A stretch of DNA of 11,719 bases. Source: Candidatus Kerfeldbacteria bacterium (GTDB lineage Bacteria; Patescibacteriota; Patescibacteriia; UBA9570). Both the position numbers and the translations under genes were made by a program. Below are positions 1 to 5,673 of this stretch, piece after piece (positions within the stretch are counted from its first letter, which is position 1; each line of letters opens with the position of its first letter). The stretch covers positions 1-11,719 of the forward strand of contig DOSP01000070.1 of the NCBI GenBank assembly GCA_003512175.1, written 5' to 3'. Under the pieces are notes generated by a model. That model was not told where the DNA came from. It ran no database searches and saw only the letters and a program-made list of their open reading frames with translations.

Positions 1-186
1 GAGCGGCCAGCTCACGTAGTCGTCGAACTCGATCGACATCGTGATGGTCGGATCGTTGCCGGGCGTGACCCCCGTCGGCGTGCCGGCCTCGGACTCCACG
101 TTGGTGGGGCCGAGTTGGATGACACCGTTGGCGGGGGCGCAGGCGACGAGGACGGAGATGGCGAACAGGGGGGCGAAGCGGGTCAT
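1..186 (-). CDS. N-terminal part of a putative lipoprotein (partial, GC-rich)
   Basis: An open frame of 62 codons runs from ATG at 186 leftward off the window edge, so the C-terminus is missing. The product starts MTRFAPLFAISVLVAC, a short lipoprotein signal with a lipobox L13-V14-A15-C16; Cys16 would be lipidated after signal peptidase II cleavage. The rest (N20 onward, 'GVIQLGPTNVESEAG') is extracytoplasmic and I do not recognise a family. A strong GGAGG ribosome site lies 5 nt before the ATG. GC is about 68% (127 of 186 bases) with nearly all codons ending in G or C, whereas the rest of the window is in the 40s and mostly lacks Shine-Dalgarno sites. It is either foreign DNA or a mis-joined contig end. 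Lipoprotein call fairly sure; function unknown. Confidence 0.6.
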   Translation of the reverse strand, partial: MTRFAPLFAISVLVACAPANGVIQLGPTNVESEAGTPTGVTPGNDPTITMSIEFDDYVSWPL

Positions 187-333
187 GGAGACCTCCAGAG
201 CTGTCCGGGATGGACAACTAGCTATGAAGCCAACAATGCTTGAAGTTGAATACAAGCACTCTCGGCTCCATAACAGTCATCACTTCCCGAACTATTAGGT
301 GGTGGATGATTTAGTTCGAAAAGAGCTATCAAC

Positions 334-350
334 CGTGCAATGACTGCACG
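334..350. repeat. Small inverted repeat, 6-bp stem with 5-nt loop
   Basis: CGTGCA (334-339) and TGCACG (345-350) are perfect reverse complements around the loop ATGAC. No T-run follows on either strand, so it is not an intrinsic terminator. In a transcript from the minus promoter at 402-429 it would be the second of two consecutive hairpins. Confidence 0.45.
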
Positions 351-352
351 CA

Positions 353-393
353 CAAATGGGCAAAAATACGTTTAGCGTACAACTGCCCATTTG
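353..393. repeat. 10-bp perfect inverted repeat with 21-nt loop
   Basis: CAAATGGGCA (353-362) and TGCCCATTTG (384-393) are perfect reverse complements. The right arm is also close to a further near-copy, AACCCATTTTG around 415-425. The repeat sits immediately downstream of the minus promoter 402-429, so it would form a 5' hairpin in that transcript. Neither side is followed by a T-run. It could be a regulatory leader, the start of a small RNA, or a protein-binding site. Confidence 0.5.
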
Positions 394-401
394 GGTATAG
401 T

Positions 402-429
402 AGTATAATAAAACAACCCATTTTGTCAA
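402..429 (-). promoter_or_regulatory. Sigma70-type promoter, TTGACA-16-TATACT, reading leftward
   Basis: On the minus strand the perfect -35 TTGACA occupies 429-424 and TATACT occupies 407-402, with a 16-bp spacer. It lies downstream of the stop codon of the gene ending at 456 and points into the 187-395 intergenic region, toward the lipoprotein fragment. Transcription would start near 395, just before the inverted repeat at 353-393. What it transcribes is unclear: a small RNA, a short peptide gene, or the leftmost gene. Confidence 0.5.
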
Positions 430-455
430 GGGCTATTATCTTACCCTAAATTTCG

Positions 456-2810
456 CTACTGACAGTTCGTTAAGGTTGATGACGCCGTCACAGTGCTACC
501 ACTCACATACAAACACCGCACACTCCCAGATGTGTTATACATCAAAACCCCATCAACAATTGGCTCTGTATTCTGACCAAACCCGGTACCGGCGGACAGT
601 TGTATCAAATAAAGAGAATCAGTTGCGGCCCAGAGGTAGGTGCCATCGAATACCAATTTTTCAATTGTCGTACCAAGTAGCTCATCACTCTTCGTGATTG
701 ATTCTTCAGCCACATTAAAAGCTGCTACTCCGTCATTGTTACCGTATCCAATCCAAACGTGGGTGCCATCAAAGGTCAACGTCTGTGGCCCAGTTCCGGC
801 TGATGACACACTGTATGTTTCGGTTGAACTGTCGGAGACATTAATTCGAGTTAAAGAATCATCAGTATAATTAGCTACCCAGATATACTGCCCATCATAG
901 ACCATGGCTTGCGGATTATCACCGACAGTAATAGAGCTGTACGCATAGGAACTGACATCCATTTTGTAGACACGATCATTACTGCTATCCATCGCCCACA
1001 AATAACCATCGGCATAGACCATATCGCTAATGTTGCCTAAACCACTGGCACGTGAAGTCAGAGTAGCCAGGCCATCCCATTGATATATTCGACTGGTCGT
1101 TCCGAACCACATGTCTTCACCATCAAAAGCAACGCTATTGATGGTAATAGATGAAGTTAAACTGCCATTACTTTCGCTACCGTCAAAACGATTTTTTGTA
1201 AAATATGCGGCTGTATCCGTAAAAAAATAGACGCTATCCCCCACCACTTCACCCTCTAATGTATCAGGATACGTTGTCGAATAGGAATCAACTTGATGAC
1301 CATCACGTAAACTGCGCTGACTAATATTGGCATAGGCCGTCGAAGTAGCATCGTAACCAATCCATAAATTATCGCCGTCAAAGAACATATCACTTACGCC
1401 ATCGCTCAGCGTCTGCGAACCTAATGAATATATTTTTTGATTGGCAAAAAGATTGCTGCTGGCCGACTCATTTTGGTAAAATTGCCCACCAAGATAGCTG
1501 GGGACATCTTCAATGATGCCGCCATTGGCATCGAGGGCCGTACCAAAGTCCGCTACATTGGTTGACAGTGCTATACCGCCGCTGGCAGCAGAGTTGAATT
1601 CACCCGCTACTCCGTAATCAGATGTAACGGCAATACCAACACCGGCTGGCGTAGTCACAGTTGTTTGAATACCGTACTTGGTAAAACCGGCCACCGCATT
1701 CGTATTCTCTACGTATAACGCTGTTGAGGAATTGCCATCACTTGTAATATATCCACCATAGCCATTCTTTCCCACTACTTCTAGAGCCTTACTCGTACTC
1801 GTAGTGGAGGAACTGGATAAGGTGGTATACAAGGCTGAACCAGAAGTGGTTCCGCTGCTAAAGTAACCAGCCGTACCAGACGCACTGCCACCATAGACAC
1901 CAACGCCACTACTGCTTGTACCGTACACTCCATATCTGGTGCCGCTTCCTCCTACCCCATAACTGGTTGTTCCACTGGAAACCCCTTGTACGGCAAATCC
2001 ATTCGTCGCCACATTGTTTGCATAGATGCTGCGCGTAGCAGAACCAGTTGAAGAAACATACACTGGATAACCACTCGTGCTTGATGTGGCAAAGATACCA
2101 CGACCAGTAGACGAAGATGATGTCACAACGGAAACCCCGTCAGCCGAGCCCGTCACCATGTTCACATACAACCCAACTCCAGAAGAGCCAGTGGGATTCA
2201 ATGATACGAGTGGTTGCCCCGTAGCACCAGTAATATAGATGGCCTCCTGATTGCTATATGGTGTGATCGATAGCGCATCAACTGAACTGGTTGGAACCAG
2301 CGTCAGTGTGCCAGACATGCCGTCGCCGGTGTTATTCACCCACACATCGGTGACAGAACTCGCTGGTAACGTACCCGATACTTCTGTTGTAGCTAAATCT
2401 ACTGCATTGGAGGTTGACCCTGAACCAACATAATTTGAGGCAGTCAATGTATTAGAAACCTCGCTATCGTCAATGGAATCAGCCGTCACGATAAATTGAC
2501 TAGCTGCCCCGCTATAATTAAAACTACTGACCGCATCAATGCTGTTATTAAAGATCGCTAAAGAGTTAAACGTACTGCTGGTACCATTCACTGTTAATGT
2601 ACCTAACGTACTGGCACCACTGACGGTTAAGGCCCCACCAATGGTTAACCCGCCGGATTTACTTTGATCGGTACTCGACACATTGAGCGGGGCCGAAATA
2701 TTACAGAGGGTTGGATCATCCGATGGATCACAGGACGGTTCTGCCCACAAGGCCAACGTGGTGAGCGGTATGAACCAACTCAGTGTTAATCCTAACCAAA
2801 GCTTACGCAT
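456..2810 (-). CDS. Large secreted protein: fibre-like Gly/Ser/Thr region plus C-terminal seven-bladed beta-propeller
   Basis: The 784-residue product begins with a Sec signal peptide (MRKLWLGLTLSWFIPLTTLALWA, probable cleavage near residue 23), so it is exported. Residues 26-80 carry a Cys pair (C27, C36) and a 'SGGLTIGGALTVSGAS' segment of the kind often seen at the front of long CPR surface proteins. Residues about 200-420 are low-complexity Gly/Ser/Thr/Tyr with recurring short 'YGVYG', 'GVGVYGG' and 'AGYFSS' units, as in phage-tail or trimeric fibre stalks. Residues about 473-738 hold seven related repeats around a 'FDG..LW' core (for example MFFDGDNLWIGYD, MVYDGQYIWVANY, LTFDGTHVWIGYG), consistent with a YVTN/NHL-like beta-propeller. 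A short tail ends in NCQ, with C766 and C783 possibly bridged. No catalytic residues or membrane anchor were seen. I infer a surface or secreted adhesin-like protein. The ATG at 2810 sits 7 nt after a -10 box, so the mRNA is probably leaderless. Confidence 0.85.
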   Translation of the reverse strand: MRKLWLGLTLSWFIPLTTLALWAEPSCDPSDDPTLCNISAPLNVSSTDQSKSGGLTIGGALTVSGASTLGTLTVNGTSSTFNSLAIFNNSIDAVSSFNYSGAASQFIVTADSIDDSEVSNTLTASNYVGSGSTSNAVDLATTEVSGTLPASSVTDVWVNNTGDGMSGTLTLVPTSSVDALSITPYSNQEAIYITGATGQPLVSLNPTGSSGVGLYVNMVTGSADGVSVVTSSSSTGRGIFATSSTSGYPVYVSSTGSATRSIYANNVATNGFAVQGVSSGTTSYGVGGSGTRYGVYGTSSSGVGVYGGSASGTAGYFSSGTTSGSALYTTLSSSSTTSTSKALEVVGKNGYGGYITSDGNSSTALYVENTNAVAGFTKYGIQTTVTTPAGVGIAVTSDYGVAGEFNSAASGGIALSTNVADFGTALDANGGIIEDVPSYLGGQFYQNESASSNLFANQKIYSLGSQTLSDGVSDMFFDGDNLWIGYDATSTAYANISQRSLRDGHQVDSYSTTYPDTLEGEVVGDSVYFFTDTAAYFTKNRFDGSESNGSLTSSITINSVAFDGEDMWFGTTSRIYQWDGLATLTSRASGLGNISDMVYADGYLWAMDSSNDRVYKMDVSSYAYSSITVGDNPQAMVYDGQYIWVANYTDDSLTRINVSDSSTETYSVSSAGTGPQTLTFDGTHVWIGYGNNDGVAAFNVAEESITKSDELLGTTIEKLVFDGTYLWAATDSLYLIQLSAGTGFGQNTEPIVDGVLMYNTSGSVRCLYVSGSTVTASSTLTNCQ
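597..1394 (-). repeat. Seven tandem protein repeats (beta-propeller blades) inside the large secreted gene
   Basis: These codons cover residues 473-738. The repeats centre on MFFDGDNLWIG (475), EVVGDSVYFF (521), VAFDGEDMWFG (560), MVYADGYLWAM (597), MVYDGQYIWVA (636), LTFDGTHVWIG (678) and LVFDGTYLWAA (719). Spacing is about 36-46 residues. The second blade lacks the FDG and Trp signature and is the most diverged. The repeat is at protein level; the DNA copies are not near-identical. Confidence 0.7.
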
Positions 2811-2817
2811 GGTTAAA

Positions 2818-2845
2818 ATTGTACCACAATTCTACGCTTTGACAA
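2818..2845 (-). promoter_or_regulatory. Promoter of the large secreted protein, TTGTCA-16-TACAAT
   Basis: On the minus strand, TTGTCA lies at 2845-2840 and TACAAT at 2823-2818, with a 16-bp spacer. Only 7 nt separate the -10 box from the ATG at 2810, so transcription is expected to start at or within a base or two of the start codon. Its -35 overlaps the -35 of the divergent operon promoter on the opposite strand. Confidence 0.6.
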
Positions 2846-2848
2846 AGC
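2836..2848. promoter_or_regulatory. 13-nt palindrome spanning both divergent -35 boxes; candidate operator
   Basis: GCTTTG (2836-2841), A (2842) and CAAAGC (2843-2848) form a perfect inverted repeat with a one-base centre. It contains the -35 hexamers of both divergent promoters. Part of the symmetry follows from placing two TTGACA-like boxes back to back, but the outer GC/GC pairs do not. A protein bound here would block both promoters. It does not match CIRCE or the CtsR heptad repeat. Confidence 0.4.
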
Positions 2849-2868
2849 ACATAAAAATTCAGTATAAT
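2839..2868 (+). promoter_or_regulatory. Consensus promoter of the six-gene operon, TTGACA-18-TATAAT
   Basis: Perfect -35 TTGACA at 2839-2844 and perfect -10 TATAAT at 2863-2868, with an 18-bp spacer. Six bases separate the -10 from the GTG at 2875, so the expected transcription start coincides with the start codon and the mRNA is predicted to be leaderless. It is the only strong promoter seen ahead of the genes from 2875 to 8881. Confidence 0.75.
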
Positions 2869-2874
2869 AGTTCC

Positions 2875-3372
2875 GTGATACGTCGTTGGAACCTCACCAT
2901 TATCCTGATCATTACAGCCTTTGTCCTCGGTGTGGTCGCCGGCTATGTCTATCGCGACCGCTTTTCCTGGTTTTTACCGAATAAAGCCGAACTGGAGCGC
3001 ACCGAGCCAGATATCGAGGCGGAGATTTTTCAAGCAGAAATTGAAGATATTCTCCGACCAGACACAGGTATAGATGCAGCCAGTGGCGTAAGTGAAGTGT
3101 TTGCCTTTACCGGCTCTGTGCAATCACTCACTTTAGACGGTATCGTGGTTGAAAATCCGGACGGAGCCATTGATTTCATTCTGACCGATACGACCCGGTT
3201 TGCAGCCCTCAGTAGCTTTATTGACCAATATGGCTTGCCAGACACTGCCGAAACCGACATCACTCTAGCGGATATAGCGGTTGGTGATCTAGTATCCGTG
3301 TATACCATAGAGGATATTCGCACAGCTGAAGAGCGTCACGTTACGCTGGTGCAAAAATTAAACAATGAATAA
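2875..3372 (+). CDS. Membrane-anchored protein with OB-fold-like (DUF5666-like) extracytoplasmic domain
   Basis: 165 residues from GTG 2875. The open frame extends upstream to 2683, but that would read through the promoter and into the divergent gene. The GTG is also exactly where transcription should start. Residues 1-6 are basic (IRRW), residues 7-25 are one TM helix, followed by an acidic stretch (37-60) and a compact beta-rich domain (75-162). The latter pattern, 'FTGSVQSLTLDGIVVEN', then 'DFILTDTTRF', then 'DIAVGDLVSVYTIEDI', resembles DUF5666 and similar OB-fold domains of unknown role. Topology is probably inside-out, with the domain outside the membrane. It is the first gene of the operon, 18 nt before lemA, which suggests a link to envelope maintenance (inference). 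No catalytic residues are apparent. Confidence 0.75.
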   Translation: MIRRWNLTIILIITAFVLGVVAGYVYRDRFSWFLPNKAELERTEPDIEAEIFQAEIEDILRPDTGIDAASGVSEVFAFTGSVQSLTLDGIVVENPDGAIDFILTDTTRFAALSSFIDQYGLPDTAETDITLADIAVGDLVSVYTIEDIRTAEERHVTLVQKLNNE

Positions 3373-3390
3373 TTATTATCTAAAAAACGT

Positions 3391-3960
3391 ATGTTCATGA
3401 TTATTGGGTTCGTTCTACTCGGAGTTGTCGTCATCGTCGCCCTCTGGGCAGTGGTGGTGTACAACGGTTTAATTCGTCTACGTAACCAAGTTGATGAGGG
3501 TTGGTCAGATATCGATGTCCAGTTAAAACGTCGACATGATCTGATTCCAAACCTGTTGGAAAGCGTGAAGGGTTACATGACACATGAAAAAAGCCTGCTA
3601 GAAAATATCACCAAGGCGCGCAGTACAGCTATGTCTGCCCAAGCCAGCGGTGATACGGCCGGTTTAGCCAAAGCAGAAGGTGTCTTAGGTGGTCTGCTAG
3701 GTAACTTACGCGTAGCCTTTGAAGCCTACCCAGATCTCAAAGCCAACCAGACCATGATGCAACTGATGGATCAGCTAGCCGATACGGAAGATAAAATTCA
3801 GGCGGCGCGTCGTTTCTACAACGGTGTGGTGCGCGATTTCAACACCAAGATGCAAGTGTTTCCAGCCAATATGATCGCGAGCATGTTGGGTTTCAAAGCT
3901 CGTGAGTTCTTTGAAATTGAAGATCCTAAGGAACGAGAAAACGTCCAAGTAAAATTTTAA
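3391..3960 (+). CDS. lemA: LemA family protein
   Basis: 189 residues. A single N-terminal TM helix (about 4-25) is followed by a long helical cytosol- or envelope-facing domain. The LemA signature is clear: 'YNGLIRLRNQVDEGWSDIDVQLKRRHDLIPNL' spanning about residues 29-60, 'VKGYMTHE' near 64, and 'ARRFYNGVVRDFNTKMQVFPANMIASMLGFK' near 145-175. Length is typical. The family is widespread and its biochemical role is not established; it is very often next to htpX, as here (11 nt apart). There is no Shine-Dalgarno before ATG 3391. A second ATG at 3397 could be used instead. A TATTAT at 3374-3379 could be a weak internal -10, but no -35 supports it. Confidence 0.93.
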   Translation: MFMIIGFVLLGVVVIVALWAVVVYNGLIRLRNQVDEGWSDIDVQLKRRHDLIPNLLESVKGYMTHEKSLLENITKARSTAMSAQASGDTAGLAKAEGVLGGLLGNLRVAFEAYPDLKANQTMMQLMDQLADTEDKIQAARRFYNGVVRDFNTKMQVFPANMIASMLGFKAREFFEIEDPKERENVQVKF

Positions 3961-3971
3961 GTTGAATTCTA

Positions 3972-4859
3972 ATGACAGCGTACAACCAAATTAGTCGCAA
4001 TAAATTGAAAAGTACGCTGCTGATTGTGGGGTTCATCGCCTTTGTCATCGGTCTCGGCATTGTGCTGTCGTATGCCTATGAAGGAGGGATTGGTGGCATG
4101 ATTCTGGCCGTGATCATTTCCCTGGTAATGGCACTCATCAGCTACTATGCCGGTGACAAAGTCGCCCTCCTCACCAACGGGGCGCATGGCCCAATCAAAC
4201 TGGAAGATAATCCGTACCTGTACCGGATGGTTGAAAACCTCGCCATCACGGCTGGCTTACCAATGCCTAAAGTCTACCTCATTGCCGACACCTCACCTAA
4301 TGCTTTCGCTACCGGGCGTGATCCTGAACACGCCTCAGTAGCGGTCACCACTGGCATTCTCGAAGCTTTAAAAAACGAAGAGCTCGAAGGAGTACTGGCG
4401 CATGAATTATCCCACATCAAAAATTACGACATCCGCTTGATGACGGTCGTTATCATCTGCGTGGGCATCGTCAACTTACTTGCCCAAATTTTCTTGAGAG
4501 TTGGCGGATTTTCTGGTCATGGCCGGAACCGTAATCAAGTGGGTTTTGCATTCGCCCTGGTTGGGTTGATATTGCTGATCTTCTCTCCGATCATCGCTAA
4601 GCTGATTCAATTGGCCGTTTCGCGCAAACGGGAATTTCTCGCCGACGCATCCGGGGCCTTGCTGACCAGGTATCCAGAAGGTTTGGCGCGCGCTCTGGAA
4701 AAAATTGACAGTGCTGGACAACCACTCCAACGGGCTAATTCCGCCACGGCCCATCTTTTTTTCGCTAATCCATTTGGTAGCCATCGTCGCTGGCTGAATG
4801 TGTTCTCTACACACCCACCAGTGGCTGAACGTGTGGCTGCCTTACGTTCAATTGCTTAA
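3972..4859 (+). CDS. htpX: HtpX membrane zinc metalloprotease (M48 family)
   Basis: 295 residues, the usual HtpX length. Two N-terminal TM helices (about 14-34 and 42-60) precede the protease domain. The zinc site is HELSH at 144-148 (H144, H148, catalytic E145) with the third ligand in EFLAD (E221), preceded by the conserved 'NAFATGRDP' at 110-118. Further hydrophobic segments at about 157-175 and 191-216 flank the active-site helix. The 'STHPP' motif at 279-283 near the C-terminus is also characteristic. It cleaves misfolded membrane proteins at the cytoplasmic face. It lies between lemA and the six-TM protein in one operon. No Shine-Dalgarno is visible before ATG 3972. All key residues are present, so it should be active. 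Confidence 0.95.
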   Translation: MTAYNQISRNKLKSTLLIVGFIAFVIGLGIVLSYAYEGGIGGMILAVIISLVMALISYYAGDKVALLTNGAHGPIKLEDNPYLYRMVENLAITAGLPMPKVYLIADTSPNAFATGRDPEHASVAVTTGILEALKNEELEGVLAHELSHIKNYDIRLMTVVIICVGIVNLLAQIFLRVGGFSGHGRNRNQVGFAFALVGLILLIFSPIIAKLIQLAVSRKREFLADASGALLTRYPEGLARALEKIDSAGQPLQRANSATAHLFFANPFGSHRRWLNVFSTHPPVAERVAALRSIA

Positions 4860-4863
4860 TCAT

Positions 4864-5673
4864 ATGCCAATACTCTCTCGCCCGGCTCTACGCATTAGTG
4901 AATTGTTCTCGCACACCGCCACTTTTACAGTGAAACATTTTGCGTCACTCCTGTTTGCCAATGTCATACCGCTCTTGCTGTCTTATGCTGTAGTGTGGCT
5001 CACTATTGGCGCAGTTGTGAGCCAATTACAGTCGGCCAGTTCGTTTGAGGATGTATTAGCCTTGTTTTCCAGCACCAGTCCAGTCACCTACACCATCATC
5101 ATTACTGGTGTGCTCGTGTTAGGTATCAATATTATGGCTTGGGTGGCTGGTCCATTGATCACTATCGAGCAAGAGAAGTTAAAGCTTATTGAAATTTTCC
5201 CACGCGCGGCTCGTTATTTCTGGCCCTATTTTCAATTAGCCCTGATGGTAATTGCCGGAGCGGTGATATTAGAATTCGCTATCTTCCTGATCATTACCAT
5301 TATCATCACTGTGGTTGGCTTCGTGGATACGAACTTAATTGCAACATGGGAAAACTATTTGGTCAGCGTTGTGCCAGATGTTGGCTTGATCGGACTAATG
5401 GTGACGCTGATGTTTGCACCCTACTTCCTGATTGAACAAAAACTCAGCGCCTGGCAAGCAGTGCAACGGAGTTTCAAGTTGGTCATGGCCAATTTTGGAC
5501 ACGTCTTGATTCGTTTCTTTCTACTGGCGGTGATTATTATTTTGTTCAGTTTTGTCTTGCAATTTATCCCCATCTTTGGTGGCGCCCTGGCGTATTTAGT
5601 AGGTAGTATCCTCTTGACCGTCTATAACTACTACTTATATAAAGGCTTAACCGATCAGAGCAGTGGCACTTGA
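4864..5673 (+). CDS. Six-TM membrane protein (GDPD membrane-domain-like), function unknown
   Basis: 269 residues from ATG 4864, 4 nt after the htpX stop. Upstream in-frame starts (from 4798) lie inside htpX and give no hydrophobic or conserved extension. Predicted TM helices are at about 28-52, 75-98, 122-152, 167-189, 213-234 and 236-257. Characteristic pieces are 'FPRAARYFWPYF' (112-123) and 'APYFLIEQKLSAWQAVQRSFKLV' (185-207), the amphipathic linker seen in proteins annotated as glycerophosphoryl diester phosphodiesterase membrane domain. No phosphodiesterase catalytic domain is present, so no enzymatic role should be assumed. Its last 11 nt overlap the clpC start, implying translational coupling. 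Confidence 0.8.
   Translation: MPILSRPALRISELFSHTATFTVKHFASLLFANVIPLLLSYAVVWLTIGAVVSQLQSASSFEDVLALFSSTSPVTYTIIITGVLVLGINIMAWVAGPLITIEQEKLKLIEIFPRAARYFWPYFQLALMVIAGAVILEFAIFLIITIIITVVGFVDTNLIATWENYLVSVVPDVGLIGLMVTLMFAPYFLIEQKLSAWQAVQRSFKLVMANFGHVLIRFFLLAVIIILFSFVLQFIPIFGGALAYLVGSILLTVYNYYLYKGLTDQSSGT

Larger units (their letters stand above)
187..455. other. Intergenic region between the GC-rich lipoprotein and the large secreted protein
   Basis: No convincing gene in 269 bases. It holds a minus-strand promoter (402-429), a 10-bp inverted repeat (353-362 with 384-393) and a second 6-bp hairpin (334-350). A 31-codon minus-strand frame, 390 down to 295, starts 11 nt after the -10 box and would encode a peptide with four Cys (MGSCTLNVFLPICACSHC at its start). 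I would not call it a gene without conservation. The change from the GC-rich left end to the AT-richer remainder occurs gradually somewhere between about 190 and 320, so any assembly junction would be here. No intrinsic terminator for the gene ending at 456 was seen. Confidence 0.5.

Noticed and set aside
41..298. 85-codon plus-strand frame at the left end
   Set aside because: It is antisense to the lipoprotein start, which has a signal peptide, lipobox and GGAGG site; the plus frame has none of these.
353..393. Inverted repeat as an intrinsic terminator for the gene ending at 456
   Set aside because: The stem is not followed by a T-run on either strand, the loop is long, and a promoter lies between it and the gene.
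1551..2213. CRISPR or DNA tandem repeat in the Ser/Gly-rich part of the large gene
   Set aside because: The repetition is at protein level, with varied codons and spacing; no regular identical DNA repeats and spacers were seen.
2683..2874. Upstream extension of the 165-aa protein to ATG 2683
   Set aside because: It would cover the divergent promoter region and the start of the opposite-strand gene; the perfect promoter at 2839-2868 places transcription start at GTG 2875.
2811..2874. CIRCE or CtsR operator for the clpC-containing operon
   Set aside because: No TTAGCACTC/GAGTGCTAA pair and no tandem GGTCAAA heptads; the palindrome present does not match either.
4798..4863. 22-residue N-terminal extension of the six-TM protein
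   Set aside because: It lies inside the end of htpX in another frame; ATG 4864 follows the htpX stop by 4 nt, as expected in this operon.
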